A stretch of DNA of 64,000 nucleotides, from assembly GCA_965202745.1 (NCBI GenBank), contig CBDBCB010000020.1, positions 186,001 to 250,000 of the forward strand, given 5' to 3'. A program made the translations under genes and the position numbers. The notes below the pieces were generated by a model. The model saw nothing but the letters and a program-made list of their open reading frames with translations. It was not told where the DNA came from and did not search any database. This document shows, one piece after another, positions 45,088 through 55,161 of this stretch. This stretch comes from JACKII01 sp965202745 (GTDB lineage Bacteria > Pseudomonadota > Alphaproteobacteria > Bin95). The stretch's first letter is position 1. Every line of letters begins with the position of its first letter.

Positions 45088-45120
45088 CGTCTGGTTGCTC
45101 CTCGCGTCCGGCGGGCTCTT

Positions 45121-46470
45121 TTAGGCAGGCACGATATCGAACGCGACACTTACCCGTTCCGCACCGGTTTCCAGCGGAACTGTGTGATGCCATATATAGG
45201 ACGGAAAGAGAAACATCATCCCGGGTTGGAGCCTCAGGAACCGCGGCGCGAAACCTTCCGGTGCCGGCAAGCCATACCCCGGCTCCCCGAACACAATCCA
45301 TCCTTGGCGGCTGCTATTATCAATTTCCGGCGGCAAATCAGGATAATAGACGCCCGACAACCAGCCCAGATTGTGAATGTGAGAGGCCTGGTGCCCTCCC
45401 GGTGCGAGAATATTGCCCCAGACTGTCAGGTTATAGGCCGCCGGCTTGGCACCAAAGAACGGATGCCCGGCCTCGTCAGGCAGCCGCGCGATCAGGCTAT
45501 CGACGGCACTGCGGATTAAACGGACAAAGGATTCGATCGCCGGTGTCGGGTGGCTCATCAGCTCGGCCGTGACCTTGCCACCACGGGCCGCCCGCCGCGC
45601 GGGGTCCCATTGTTCCGTAAGGGTAGGGTGGGCGCGGATATCCGCCTCCAGCGCCTTCGGAAAGCTGGCGGGCGCATCCGGCTGGTGCGGAAAAACCATG
45701 GTTTCCGGGTCAGACCACGCCCTGGCCTCGTCCAACCGCCCTAGCATTTGCAAAGCCAGCACGCGGTAGGCAGCCACGTTGGCGCTGCGCTGGCCGGTAG
45801 CCAGATAGGACTCTGCATCGGCCAGCGCCTCCTGTGGCTGCCCAACTTTCAACCGCGCCGCGGCGCGGTTGCTCAATACGAGGTTTTGCCCCGGCCGGCG
45901 GGCGAGGCTTTCCGTATAAGCCGCAATCGACTGATCAAATGCCCCCTGTTCATGCAGCAGGTTCCCCAGGTCAAAACACGGCGCGGAGGCTTCCGGATGC
46001 GCGCTCACCGCCGCCTTGAGGGCACGTTGCGCACCGGCAACGTCTCCTGACAGTCTCAGCGCCTGCGCTAGCCCCGTCTCCGCAGGCAAATAGCCGGGCC
46101 GGGCTTCCAACGCCCGCTCAAACGCCTGCTTGCTCTCGTCTGTCTTGCTCTCGTCTGTCTTGCCGGTGTCATTCAGCAAAAGCCCCAGGTTCACCCAGGC
46201 TTCCGGATAGCGCGGCGCAGCTTTGACGGCTTTGCGGAACAGGTCCAGCGCCGCGTCCAGGTGCCCAGCCCGGCGCGCAGTCACGTCCAGCAAGTGCAAA
46301 CCGCCCGGATGGTTCGGAGCGGCCTTCAACGCATTACGGCACGCCCGCTCCGCCGCCACCAGATCACCGGATTGCAGCGCTTGGACTGCCCGTTGCAGCA
46401 GGGGGGTTGGATCATTTCGTCGGGGTGAAGGCACGGTGGATTGTGACCATTTCAACGCTCCCCTTCCCAT
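45121..46470 (-). CDS. TPR-repeat protein with C-terminal 2OG-Fe(II) oxygenase-like domain
   Basis: This 449-residue protein has about six TPR units over residues 20-240 (for example 'NHPGGLHLLDVTARRAGHLD', 'RYPEAWVNLGLLLNDTGK'). A putative 2OG-Fe(II) oxygenase domain (the Oxy_5 type) follows: 'GGHQASHIHNLGWLSGVYYP', 'GWIVFGEPGYGLPA' and 'GMMFLFPSYIWHHTVPLETG'. The His residues in HIHN and WHH could bind iron. Inside the TPR part 'KTDESKTDESK' stems from a 12-bp tandem duplication near 46133-46157. Target protein or compound unknown. Confidence 0.83.
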   Translation of the reverse strand: MGRGALKWSQSTVPSPRRNDPTPLLQRAVQALQSGDLVAAERACRNALKAAPNHPGGLHLLDVTARRAGHLDAALDLFRKAVKAAPRYPEAWVNLGLLLNDTGKTDESKTDESKQAFERALEARPGYLPAETGLAQALRLSGDVAGAQRALKAAVSAHPEASAPCFDLGNLLHEQGAFDQSIAAYTESLARRPGQNLVLSNRAAARLKVGQPQEALADAESYLATGQRSANVAAYRVLALQMLGRLDEARAWSDPETMVFPHQPDAPASFPKALEADIRAHPTLTEQWDPARRAARGGKVTAELMSHPTPAIESFVRLIRSAVDSLIARLPDEAGHPFFGAKPAAYNLTVWGNILAPGGHQASHIHNLGWLSGVYYPDLPPEIDNSSRQGWIVFGEPGYGLPAPEGFAPRFLRLQPGMMFLFPSYIWHHTVPLETGAERVSVAFDIVPA

Positions 46471-46487
46471 GAAGAGGTATCGCCAGA

Positions 46488-49199
46488 TTACGCCTGACCT
46501 TCCCCGTCCGCTAGGCGTTTCAGCCGGTACACAACGTCCAGGGCCTCGCGCGGGGTCAGGCTGTCGGGGTCCACGCCACCCAGCGCTTTTACCAATTCTG
46601 CCGGAGCCAACGCTGCCGGCGGCGGCTCTGGCGCGGCGGCGGCAGGCGGCTTTTTCGGCGCAGCAGCGGCGAATAACGGCAGGTCCTCGACCAATCGGCG
46701 GACGGCGGAGCCCTGGTCGCCTTCCTCCAGCAGTTTCAGCACCTCATCGGCCCGCACCACCACCGGATGCGGCAGTCCGGCCAGCCGCCCCACATGAATG
46801 CCGTAGGAGCGGTCTGCCGTGCCGCTTGCGACCTCATGCAGAAACACCACACTGTCCTGCCATTCGCGAATACGCATGGTGGCGAGATGCAGGCCGTCCA
46901 GCCTGCCCGCCAGCATGGTGAGTTCGTGATAGTGCGTCGCGAATAGCGCCCGGCAGCGGTTCTGGTCGTGCAGATGCTCCATCACCGACCAGGCGATGGA
47001 CAGGCCGTCAAAGGTCGCCGTTCCGCGTCCGATTTCATCCAGGATTACCAGCGATTTCGGCCCTGCCTGGTTCAGAATTGCCGCTGTCTCAACCATCTCC
47101 ACCATAAATGTGGAGCGGCCCCGTGCCAGGTCATCCGCCGCGCCCACCCGGCTGAACAGGCGGTCCACCACGCCGATATGGGCAGCGCGTGCAGGCACGT
47201 AGCTACCGATCTGCGCCAGAATGGCGATCAATGCGTTCTGGCGCAGGAACGTGCTCTTACCCGCCATGTTCGGGCCGGTTATCAGCCACAGCCGTTCGGC
47301 GGGCTCCCGGTCCGCTGTCAAATCGCAGCCATTGGCGACGAAGCTCTTATTCTCCTGGCGCAGCACCGCCTCGACCACGGGGTGCCGCCCGCCCTCCAGC
47401 TTAAAGGCCAGGGAATGGTCCACCCGCGGCCGCACATAATCCTGCTCCGCCGCCAGCGCCGCCAGGCCCGCCAGCACATCGATCGTCGCCAGCCCATCCG
47501 CCGCCCGGGCCAGGTCTTCCGCGCGCGCCAAGACCTCGCTTGCCAGGTCATTGAACAAGCCCATTTCCAGCGCCAGCGCCCGGTCGGCAGCTTGCAGAAT
47601 GCGCGCCTCCAGGTCGGAAAGCTCTACCGTGGTAAAGCGCATGGCGTTCGCCATCGTCTGGCGGTGCACAAACCGGTCGTCGCTTTGCAGCGCGCCCGCG
47701 TGGTTCTGGTTCACCTCCACAAAATAGCCCAGCACGTTGTTGTGCTTCACCCGCAGGTTGGCGACGCCCGTATCATCGGCATAGCGCTTTTGCAGGCCCG
47801 CAATATGGCGGCGACTATCGTCCCGCAGCGTGCGCAATTCATCCAGATCAGGCGCATAGCCTGGCGCAATGAAACCGCCATCGCGCGCGGCGGGCGGCAA
47901 TTCCGGCTGTAAGGCCCGGTCCAGCCTTTCCACCAACGGCCCAAACTCGCCCAGCGAAGCGATGGCAGCGGTCAGCAGCGCCAAGTCACCGGACACCTCA
48001 CCCAGCAACACTTTCAGCACGCCACCCGCCCGTACTGCCTCCCGGATCGCAGCCAGATCACGCGGACCTCCCCGCTCCAACGCCAACCGTTGCAGGGCGC
48101 GCGCCAGGTCAGGGCAGCGTTGCAGGCGGTCGCGGGCATCGGCGCGCACCGATCCTTCTGCCAGCAGGAATCCAACCGCATCCTGCCTGGCGGCAATCGC
48201 CCCCGTATCCGTTAACGGCGCCGCCATCCAGGATGCCAGCATCCGCGCACCCGCACCTGTTACCGTGTCGTCGATGGTGTGCAGCAGACTGCCCTGCCGG
48301 TCACCACCCAGCGTCTCGGTAAGCTCCAGGTTTTGGCGCGTCGCGGCATCGATCTCCATCGCATCGGAACCAGCAAACCGGCGCGGCGGGTCCAGCCTGG
48401 GCAACCGCTCCACCTGGGTCAGCTCCAGGTAGTCCAGCAACGTGCCTGCCGCCGACAGTTCCACCCGGTCAAAGCTGCCAAAAGCATCCATGCTCTCAAC
48501 ATGGAACGCCTTCGCCAGCCGCCGCTCGCCGTTCGCCGTATCGAATTTCACGGCGGGCAGAGGTGAGAGCGAGTCCCGATGACCGGCCCAAAGCTCGAAC
48601 AGGCTCTCCCTGGCCGTCAGCCGCTCCGGCAGCAACAACTCGTTCGGCTCCAGGCGGGCCAATGCTGCGGCCAGGCCAGCTTCCTCCAGCGTCTCCACGA
48701 AAAAGCCGCCGGTTGAAATATCGACCCAGGCAAGCCCGAACGCACCCGCCGCCTCACTCAGCGCGGCCAGATAGTTGTGCCGCCTTGCATCTAGCAGCGA
48801 GTCTTCCGTGAGCGTGCCCCGCGTCACGCGCCGCACCACATCACGCGCCACAACGGACTTGGAGCCGCGCTTCTTCGCCTCCGCCGGGTCTTCGGTCTGC
48901 TCGCAAATGGCGACCTTGAAACCCTTTTCGATCAGCTTATGCAGATAGGTCTCGTGGCTTTTGACCGGCACTCCGGCCATGGGTATGTCGCCGCCGCCAT
49001 GCCTGCCCCGCTTGGTCAGCGCGATGTTCAACGCGGGCGCGGCCTGCACCGCATCCTCAAAAAACATCTCGTAGAAATCGCCCATTCGGTAGAACAGCAG
49101 AAAGCCCTCATTCGCCTCCTTGATCGCGAGGTACTGGGCCATCATCGGCGTGACGGGCGGTTCGGTGTCGGTCATTGTTTGATGAAAGTGGTTCGCCAT
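46488..49199 (-). CDS. mutS: DNA mismatch recognition protein MutS
   Basis: About 903 residues. The mismatch-binding domain shows 'YRMGDFYEMFFEDA' with the Phe-x-Glu-type wedge nearby. The clamp and lever regions follow, then the ATPase: Walker A 'ITGPNMAGKSTFLRQNALI', 'STFMVEMVETAAIL', Walker B 'SLVILDEIGRGTATFDGLS' and 'ALFATHYHELTML'. Intact. Start uncertain: 'MANHFHQTMTDTEPP' is given, and 'MTDTEPPVTPMM' seven codons later is equally good. Since mutS looks functional, the many lesions in the window are not explained by loss of mismatch repair through this gene. Confidence 0.97.
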   Translation of the reverse strand: MANHFHQTMTDTEPPVTPMMAQYLAIKEANEGFLLFYRMGDFYEMFFEDAVQAAPALNIALTKRGRHGGGDIPMAGVPVKSHETYLHKLIEKGFKVAICEQTEDPAEAKKRGSKSVVARDVVRRVTRGTLTEDSLLDARRHNYLAALSEAAGAFGLAWVDISTGGFFVETLEEAGLAAALARLEPNELLLPERLTARESLFELWAGHRDSLSPLPAVKFDTANGERRLAKAFHVESMDAFGSFDRVELSAAGTLLDYLELTQVERLPRLDPPRRFAGSDAMEIDAATRQNLELTETLGGDRQGSLLHTIDDTVTGAGARMLASWMAAPLTDTGAIAARQDAVGFLLAEGSVRADARDRLQRCPDLARALQRLALERGGPRDLAAIREAVRAGGVLKVLLGEVSGDLALLTAAIASLGEFGPLVERLDRALQPELPPAARDGGFIAPGYAPDLDELRTLRDDSRRHIAGLQKRYADDTGVANLRVKHNNVLGYFVEVNQNHAGALQSDDRFVHRQTMANAMRFTTVELSDLEARILQAADRALALEMGLFNDLASEVLARAEDLARAADGLATIDVLAGLAALAAEQDYVRPRVDHSLAFKLEGGRHPVVEAVLRQENKSFVANGCDLTADREPAERLWLITGPNMAGKSTFLRQNALIAILAQIGSYVPARAAHIGVVDRLFSRVGAADDLARGRSTFMVEMVETAAILNQAGPKSLVILDEIGRGTATFDGLSIAWSVMEHLHDQNRCRALFATHYHELTMLAGRLDGLHLATMRIREWQDSVVFLHEVASGTADRSYGIHVGRLAGLPHPVVVRADEVLKLLEEGDQGSAVRRLVEDLPLFAAAAPKKPPAAAAPEPPPAALAPAELVKALGGVDPDSLTPREALDVVYRLKRLADGEGQA

Positions 49200-49265
49200 T
49201 GCGGGAGCGGGAAAGCACCCGTAGCATAGCCCTTTGCACACGGAACGCGACGGCGCTGGGCGAGA

Positions 49266-49925
49266 ATGTTTCCACAGGAAGCGGCATGGATCGAAGCCGC
49301 CTTAAGCCAGATGCCCGCAGAACCCCTTTCACCGCTGCTGGATATCGGCTCATCCGACCTGAAATTCCGCACCGAGCAGCAGCCCTGGATCGAGGCCCGG
49401 ATTTTTGCGCCTTTGCGTGCGCGGGGCGTTACCATCCACTTCTGCGACCTGAAAGATTCGCCCGGCGTCGATATCGTGGCGGATTTATTGAGCGATGATG
49501 GGTTGGCAAAACTGCAGGCGCGGGGCGTGAAAACAGTCGTCTGTTGCAACGTGCTGGAGCATGTGCTGGATGCGCCCCGCTTTGCCGAGCGGCTGGGGCA
49601 GCTGGTGGAACCTGGCGGCCGCATTGTGCTGACCGTGCCGCACCGCTACCCGCACCACAACGACCCCATCGACACCATGTTCCGGCCGAGCGTGGCGGAG
49701 GCCGCCGCCCTGTTCCCCGGCTTCCGGGTGGAGCAGTCCGCAACATTGCAGCCTGCCACCTACCGCGAAGAGTTCGCCAAGCGCCCCTTCACCTTGTTTT
49801 TCCGCCACCTGTTCCGCCTGCCCGTGCCGTTCCTCGGTTGGTCGAAGTGGAAACGCTCCGTCAGCAAGCTGCAATATCTGGTCAGGCCTTACGAGGTGAC
49901 GGCGGTGTGTTTGATCAAGAATTGA
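49266..49925 (+). CDS. Class I SAM-dependent methyltransferase
   Basis: This 219-residue protein has a Rossmann-type methyltransferase pattern: motif I 'SPLLDIGSSDLKFRTEQ' and an acidic 'IHFCDLKDSPGVDIVADL'. 'TVVCCNVLEHVLDAPRFAER' and 'VEPGGRIVLTVPHRYPHHND' complete it. The C-terminal 'LFRHLFRLPVPFLGW'-like basic aromatic segment suggests a membrane or sugar-linked acceptor. It is divergent from mutS with only a short shared promoter region. Acceptor unknown. Confidence 0.82.
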   Translation: MFPQEAAWIEAALSQMPAEPLSPLLDIGSSDLKFRTEQQPWIEARIFAPLRARGVTIHFCDLKDSPGVDIVADLLSDDGLAKLQARGVKTVVCCNVLEHVLDAPRFAERLGQLVEPGGRIVLTVPHRYPHHNDPIDTMFRPSVAEAAALFPGFRVEQSATLQPATYREEFAKRPFTLFFRHLFRLPVPFLGWSKWKRSVSKLQYLVRPYEVTAVCLIKN

Positions 49926-49936
49926 GAATCATTCTC
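49924..49936. promoter_or_regulatory. Fur-box-like palindrome GAGAATCATTCTC
   Basis: A perfect 13-bp palindrome right at the methyltransferase stop and 65 bases before the M20 amidohydrolase. It differs from the Fur half-sites GATAAT-C-ATTATC at one position per arm. It may be an iron-responsive operator or a coincidence. Confidence 0.4.
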
Positions 49937-50000
49937 TTTACATGAAGCTACGGGTTGCCTAAGTTCCCGGCTACCTGAACAGATTAGCGGAGTCCGCCCC

Positions 50001-51179
50001 ATGCCCGTCATCAACTCCATCGCCGCCATGAAGGACGAAATGGCCGAATGGCGCCGGGATATCCATGCCCATCCGGAACTGGCGTTCGAGGAAGTCCGCA
50101 CTTCCCAGAAAGTGGCGGATCTGCTGGAATCCTGGGGCATTGAGGTGACGCGCGGCCTGGGCAAGACCGGCCTGGTCGGCACACTAAAGGGATGGGAGCC
50201 GGGCTCGCGCAGCATCGGCCTGCGCGCCGACATGGACGCCCTGCCGATCCTCGAAGAGAACGACCTGCCCTATAAGTCCCAGATTGACGGCAAGATGCAT
50301 GCCTGCGGCCATGACGGGCACACCACAATCCTGCTGGGCGCGGCCAAATATCTGGCGGAGACGCGGAACTTCAAAGGCACGGTGCATTTCATCTTCCAAC
50401 CGGCGGAGGAAGGCTTCGCCGGCGCTAAAGCCATGATCCGCGATGGCTTGTTCGACAAGTTCCCCTGTGACGAGGTCTACGGCCTGCACAATTATCCGGA
50501 ACTGCCCCTTGGCACGATTGGCGTGGTTGCCGGGCCAATGATGGCGGCGGCCGACACGTTCGACATCAACATCAATGGCCGCGGCGGCCATGGCGCTTAC
50601 CCGCATGGCTGTGTCGATCCGGTGCTGATCGGCGCGCAGATCGTGACGGCGCTGCAATCCATCATCTCCCGCAATGCCGACCCACAGAAAAGCAGCGTCA
50701 TCAGCGTGACCCGTTTCCTGGCGGGTGAGGCCTTTAATGTCATTCCGGATACGGCGCTGCTGGGCGGCACCGTCCGGACGTTTGATCCGAAAATCCAGGA
50801 CCTGATCGAAAAGCGCATGGGCGAGATCGTGACGGGGGTGGCGTCGGCGCTCGGCGGCAAGGCAGAACTGGTCTACTGCCGCGGCTATCCCGTCACCGCC
50901 AACAATGGAGAGAAGGCGGAAGTGGCCGCAGCCATCGCCGGCCAGGTGGTCGGCGGCGAAAAGGTCAACCGCGACGTGGCCCCAGTGATGGGCGCGGAGG
51001 ATTTCTCCTATATGCTAAATGAAAAACTGGGCTGCTATGTCTGGCTCGGCCAGAATGGCGAAAGCGCCGGCGAGGGTTCGCTGCATCATCCGAAGTACAA
51101 CTTCAACGATGACGCCCTGCCCATCGGTGCCAGCTACTTTGCGACTTTGGTCGAGGAGCAGCTTTCTACCGCAGCTTAA
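50001..51179 (+). CDS. M20-family amidohydrolase (hippurate-hydrolase/amidase type)
   Basis: This 392-residue zinc hydrolase cleaves N-acyl amino acids or related amides. Metal ligands are visible in 'MHACGHDGHTTILLGAAKYL' (Cys and His), 'FQPAEEGFAGAKAM' (Glu), 'VYGLHNYP' (His) and the C-terminal 'LHHPKYNFNDDAL' (His). The N-terminal 'RRDIHAHPELAFEEVRTS' is the family signature. Cytoplasmic, no signal peptide. A Fur-like palindrome lies upstream. Substrate not decidable. Intact. Confidence 0.92.
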   Translation: MPVINSIAAMKDEMAEWRRDIHAHPELAFEEVRTSQKVADLLESWGIEVTRGLGKTGLVGTLKGWEPGSRSIGLRADMDALPILEENDLPYKSQIDGKMHACGHDGHTTILLGAAKYLAETRNFKGTVHFIFQPAEEGFAGAKAMIRDGLFDKFPCDEVYGLHNYPELPLGTIGVVAGPMMAAADTFDININGRGGHGAYPHGCVDPVLIGAQIVTALQSIISRNADPQKSSVISVTRFLAGEAFNVIPDTALLGGTVRTFDPKIQDLIEKRMGEIVTGVASALGGKAELVYCRGYPVTANNGEKAEVAAAIAGQVVGGEKVNRDVAPVMGAEDFSYMLNEKLGCYVWLGQNGESAGEGSLHHPKYNFNDDALPIGASYFATLVEEQLSTAA

Positions 51180-51316
51180 GGGATGGAAAGACCGGGATTT
51201 TGCTTCCGGGTTGTGGAAATCGACTAGGCGATGGGGAAATGGAGGGCCACTACTAGTCCTTCAAATTCGTTCGGAGGGCTGCCATCGTATGCAGCCTTCG
51301 CCTGGAGACTGATCGC

Positions 51317-53587
51317 ATGACCGAAGAGAAACAGTACTCGGCGCTGGACCAAGAATCCCTGCGGATGCACAAGCTGTGCCCACCCGGCAAGATTGAGGTC
51401 GTGCCGACCAAAGCGCTGACGACACAGTACCACCTGTCGCTGGCTTACTCACCGGGCGTGGCGGCACCCTGCCTGGAAATCGAGAAAGACCCGGACACTG
51501 CCTACGACTATACGTCAAAAGGCAATCTGGTGGCCGTCATTACCGATGGCTCCGCCGTGCTGGGCCTGGGCGATATCGGCGCGCTGGCCTCCAAGCCAGT
51601 GATGGAAGGCAAGGCAGTGCTATTCAAACGCTTTGCCGACGTGGACAGCATCGATCTGGAAGTCGACACGCGCGACGTCGATGAATTCATCGATTGTGTG
51701 AAGCTGCTGGGCAAGACCTGGGGCGGCATGAATCTGGAAGACATCAAAGCGCCGGAATGCTTCATCATCGAGCAACGCCTGCGCGAACTGATGGATATCC
51801 CCGTCTTCCATGACGACCAGCACGGCACGGCCATCATCGCCGCCGCCGGCCTGATCAACGCGCTGAAACTGACCGGCCGGGATCGCAGCAACATCAAGAT
51901 GGTGGTGAACGGCGCAGGCGCTTCCGCCATTGCTTGTGTGGAGCTGATCAAGGGCTTCGGTGTTCCACACAATAACATCATCATGTGCGACAGCCGTGGC
52001 GTGATCTACCAGGGCCGGGAAGCCGGCATGAACCAGTGGAAGTCGGCCCACGCCGTACCAAACCCGCTGCGCTCGCTGGAAGAAGCGGTGCGCGGCGCGG
52101 ACGTGCTGTTCGGCCTGTCGGTCAAGGGTGCATTCACCCACGATATGATCCGCTCCATGGCCTCCAACCCCATCATCTTTGCGATGGCCAATCCCGATCC
52201 GGAAATCACGCCGGAAGAGGTGAAGGAAATCCGCGACGATGCGATCATGGCTACTGGGCGCAGCGACTACCCGAACCAGGTCAACAACGTGCTGGGCTTC
52301 CCCTTCATCTTCCGGGGCACCTTGGACGTTCGGGCCACCTCGATCAACGAGGAAATGAAGATCGCCGCGGCGGAATCCCTCGCCGAGTTGGCACGTGAAG
52401 ACGTACCGGACGAGGTTGCAGCCGCCTATTCCGGGCAACAGCTGCGGTTCGGCCCGGAATACATCATTCCAACCCCCTTCGATCCGCGCCTGATCACGCG
52501 AGTGCCGATTGCCGTTGCCAAAGCGGCGGTTGCGTCCGGCGTTGCCAAGAAAGAGATCACCGACTGGGATGGATACGAGCGCCATCTGGCCCGCAGGCTC
52601 GACCCGACCGGCGGCAGCCTGGAGCGGGTGTTTACCGATGTCCGCGCCAAGTCGCAGCGTGTTGTCTTTGCCGAAGGCGAGGAAGAACGCACCATCCGCG
52701 CAGCGCTGGCCTTCCGTAACGAAGGCCTGGGCGAACCGATCCTGATCGGGCGCGAGGACGTGGTGGCCGAAGCCATGCGCAACCTGGGCCACGGAACGAC
52801 CGAAGGGCTTGATATCCATAACGCCCGGCTCAGCCAGAACAATACCCGCTACAAGGACTTCCTCTACAATCGCCTCCAGCGGCAGGGTTTTATCGAGCGC
52901 GACTGCCAGCGCATGGTGAACCAGGACCGCAATGTCTTTTCCGCTTGCATGGTGGCGTGTGGCGATGCCGATGCGATGGTTACCGGCCTGACCCGCTCGT
53001 TTCGAGTGTGCTTTGACGAGGTCAGCCGGGCCATTGGGCCAGCCGATGGCGCTAACGTCATGGGTATCAAGGCCATCAATGCCCGCGACCGGTCTGTCAT
53101 CATTGCCGACACGTTGCTGCATGAAGTGCCAAATCCTGCGGAATTGGCCGACATTGCCATCCAGGCGGCAGCAGCAGCCCGCCGTTTGGGGCACGAACCA
53201 CGCGTGGCTCTGGTGAGCTTCTCCAACTTTGGCAATCCCGCCCGCCCAACGGCAGAGCGGGTGGCGGAAGCCGTCCGCATCCTGGATGCCCGCGGCGTAG
53301 ACTTCGAATACGAAGGCGATATGTCAGCGGATGTGGCGCTGGATCACGCGCTGATGAAGCGCCTCTATCCGTTCGCGCGCCTTTCAGGTGACGCCAACGT
53401 TTTGGTCATGCCGACCCTCCATGCCGCCAACATCAGCGCCAAACTACTGGGAAAAATGACCCCCGGCTCAGTCGTTGGCCCGCGGCTGATTGGCCTGGAG
53501 AAACCAGTACAGATCGTTCCCATGGGCGCAGTAGTGTCCGAAATTGTTAACATGGCCGCGCTTGCAGCCCACGACTCTCTGACGTAA
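51317..53587 (+). CDS. maeB: NADP-dependent malic enzyme with phosphotransacetylase-like domain
   Basis: This 756-residue fusion decarboxylates malate to pyruvate and makes NADPH. The malic domain (to about residue 430) has 'LSLAYSPGVAAPCLEIEKDP', 'GNLVAVITDGSAVLGLGDIG', 'FHDDQHGTAIIAAAGLINAL' and the NADP loop 'VNGAGASAIACVELIKGFGV'. The rest is a PTA-type regulatory domain ('RVVFAEGEEERTIRAALAFR', 'TLHAANISAKLLGKM'), which in this family senses acetyl-CoA. Ribosome site GGAGA before the ATG. Intact. Confidence 0.97.
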   Translation: MTEEKQYSALDQESLRMHKLCPPGKIEVVPTKALTTQYHLSLAYSPGVAAPCLEIEKDPDTAYDYTSKGNLVAVITDGSAVLGLGDIGALASKPVMEGKAVLFKRFADVDSIDLEVDTRDVDEFIDCVKLLGKTWGGMNLEDIKAPECFIIEQRLRELMDIPVFHDDQHGTAIIAAAGLINALKLTGRDRSNIKMVVNGAGASAIACVELIKGFGVPHNNIIMCDSRGVIYQGREAGMNQWKSAHAVPNPLRSLEEAVRGADVLFGLSVKGAFTHDMIRSMASNPIIFAMANPDPEITPEEVKEIRDDAIMATGRSDYPNQVNNVLGFPFIFRGTLDVRATSINEEMKIAAAESLAELAREDVPDEVAAAYSGQQLRFGPEYIIPTPFDPRLITRVPIAVAKAAVASGVAKKEITDWDGYERHLARRLDPTGGSLERVFTDVRAKSQRVVFAEGEEERTIRAALAFRNEGLGEPILIGREDVVAEAMRNLGHGTTEGLDIHNARLSQNNTRYKDFLYNRLQRQGFIERDCQRMVNQDRNVFSACMVACGDADAMVTGLTRSFRVCFDEVSRAIGPADGANVMGIKAINARDRSVIIADTLLHEVPNPAELADIAIQAAAAARRLGHEPRVALVSFSNFGNPARPTAERVAEAVRILDARGVDFEYEGDMSADVALDHALMKRLYPFARLSGDANVLVMPTLHAANISAKLLGKMTPGSVVGPRLIGLEKPVQIVPMGAVVSEIVNMAALAAHDSLT

Positions 53588-53664
53588 AGGCGGGAATCTT
53601 AAGCTGGTTGCCGCTCGATGGGAGGCGCAACTAGCTCCACGGCCTACCATGGAGGAATGGCAGG

Positions 53665-55038
53665 GTGGCCCGCTTACCGATCAACCGTGGTGATTACCTT
53701 TTTGCGGTCGGTGGCGCTGCCTTCGCCGGACTGGTTGCCATATCCGTCATTGCTCTGGTCGGGGGCCTCTCGGCGGGATACGTCCTGGGGGCAATCACAC
53801 TAACGTTGGTCTCTGCCGCCTTCGCGGCAATCCCGCTGGCGCGCGACGTGGCTACGCTTCGGGACAAAATCACAAATATCGCGATTGACGGTCACTCAAG
53901 CAGCCGCGCAGCCTATTGGACACCTCTGGGCGGCCGGTTGGCGAGCCAGTTGCAGGACGCCCGCCGCCGGATTGCGACCATACAGCGGGCGATGGAGGCT
54001 CGGGCCGACGACGCCGAGCGGGTCATTGATGCCTTGGCAGAGCCCTTGTTCGTGCTGGATACTCGCAGGCGGATCCTGCATGCAAACCTGGCGGCAGAGG
54101 AGCTGTTCGGCAAAGAACTAACCAACCGGAATCTCTCGCAAATCCTACGCAATCCGGATGTATTGCGCGCCGCCGACCCTTGCCTGGCCTCCGGCGGCCA
54201 AGCGGAAATTGAGTTCGAACTTATTCACCCGGTCGCGCGCAATTTCGAAGCCCATATCCGCAGTTTGCCAACGCGGGGAACCGGCGGCGACGCCTTGCTG
54301 CTGACCTTACAGGACCTAACGGCGGTGCGGCGTGCAGAGCAGATGCGTGTCGATTTCGTCGCAAACGTCAACCATGAATTGCGCACTCCCCTCACCAGCC
54401 TGGGCGGCTTTATCGAAACCATGCAGACCGTGGGACGCGATGATGCCGCGGCCCGCGACCGCTTTCTAAGCATTACGGCGGCTGAGACCCAGCGGATGAA
54501 CCGCATGGTCGAAGACCTGCTGTCCCTTTCGCGCATTGAGATGGAGGAACACAATCCACCGGTCGGCGAGGTGGATTTACGGCCTATTGTTGAATCGGTT
54601 GTGGACCTTTTGGGGCCGGTGATCGCCGAACGCGGGACAACGGTTGAAGTGGATTTGCCGGAGACGCTCCCCACGGTTACAGGCGACGAGGATCAGCTGG
54701 CGCAAGTAGTGCGTAACCTGCTGGAAAATGCGATCAAATATGGAAGAACGCCTGGCAATGTTCGAATCACTGCGGCGCTCAGCAAGAATATTGTTTCTCT
54801 GGCGTTCCACGATAATGGCGAGGGTATCCCGCCGGAACTGCATTACCGGCTGACAGAGCGGTTCTATCGGGTCGAAAAAGCCCGCTCGCGAAGTGTCGGT
54901 GGCACAGGGCTTGGACTGGCTATCGTCAAGCATATCGTCAGCCGCCACCGTGAGCGCTTACAGATTGAAAGCACCGTGGGCAAAGGCAGTATTTTTACGG
55001 TGCATTTGCCGGTTCGCACCGAAAACGAACAAGCATAG
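53665..55038 (+). CDS. phoR: Phosphate-regulon sensor histidine kinase
   Basis: This 457-residue kinase has two N-terminal membrane helices (about 12-35 and 38-58), a PAS domain (about 117-225, 'VIDALAEPLFVLDTRRRILH'), the dimerisation His H237 in 'FVANVNHELRTPLTSLGGFI', and the ATPase boxes 'LLENAIKYG', 'FHDNGEGIP' and 'GGTGLGLAIVKHIVSRH'. It starts at GTG after GGAGG. It heads the pst-phoU locus. It senses PstSCAB-PhoU status and phosphorylates PhoB, which is broken here. Intact. Confidence 0.95.
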   Translation: MARLPINRGDYLFAVGGAAFAGLVAISVIALVGGLSAGYVLGAITLTLVSAAFAAIPLARDVATLRDKITNIAIDGHSSSRAAYWTPLGGRLASQLQDARRRIATIQRAMEARADDAERVIDALAEPLFVLDTRRRILHANLAAEELFGKELTNRNLSQILRNPDVLRAADPCLASGGQAEIEFELIHPVARNFEAHIRSLPTRGTGGDALLLTLQDLTAVRRAEQMRVDFVANVNHELRTPLTSLGGFIETMQTVGRDDAAARDRFLSITAAETQRMNRMVEDLLSLSRIEMEEHNPPVGEVDLRPIVESVVDLLGPVIAERGTTVEVDLPETLPTVTGDEDQLAQVVRNLLENAIKYGRTPGNVRITAALSKNIVSLAFHDNGEGIPPELHYRLTERFYRVEKARSRSVGGTGLGLAIVKHIVSRHRERLQIESTVGKGSIFTVHLPVRTENEQA

Positions 55039-55042
55039 CAAG

Positions 55043-55071
55043 GCGTCATAAAAGCTTCACAAAATTGACAC
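55043..55071 (+). promoter_or_regulatory. Pho box upstream of pstS
   Basis: Three 7-base units GCGTCAT, GCTTCAC and TTGACAC are separated by AAAA each time, giving an exact 11-base period. This is the direct-repeat form bound by PhoB, ahead of pstS and just after phoR. An 18-base gap leads to a weak TAGCTA-like -10 region. Confidence 0.8.
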
Positions 55072-55161
55072 ATAAAGTCCGAAGTTAGGGCTTAGCTACG
55101 GCTTGGTTGGCATTCATTGGGAACGCCGCCACCTCTCACCCACTATTCCGGAGCACCCCCA

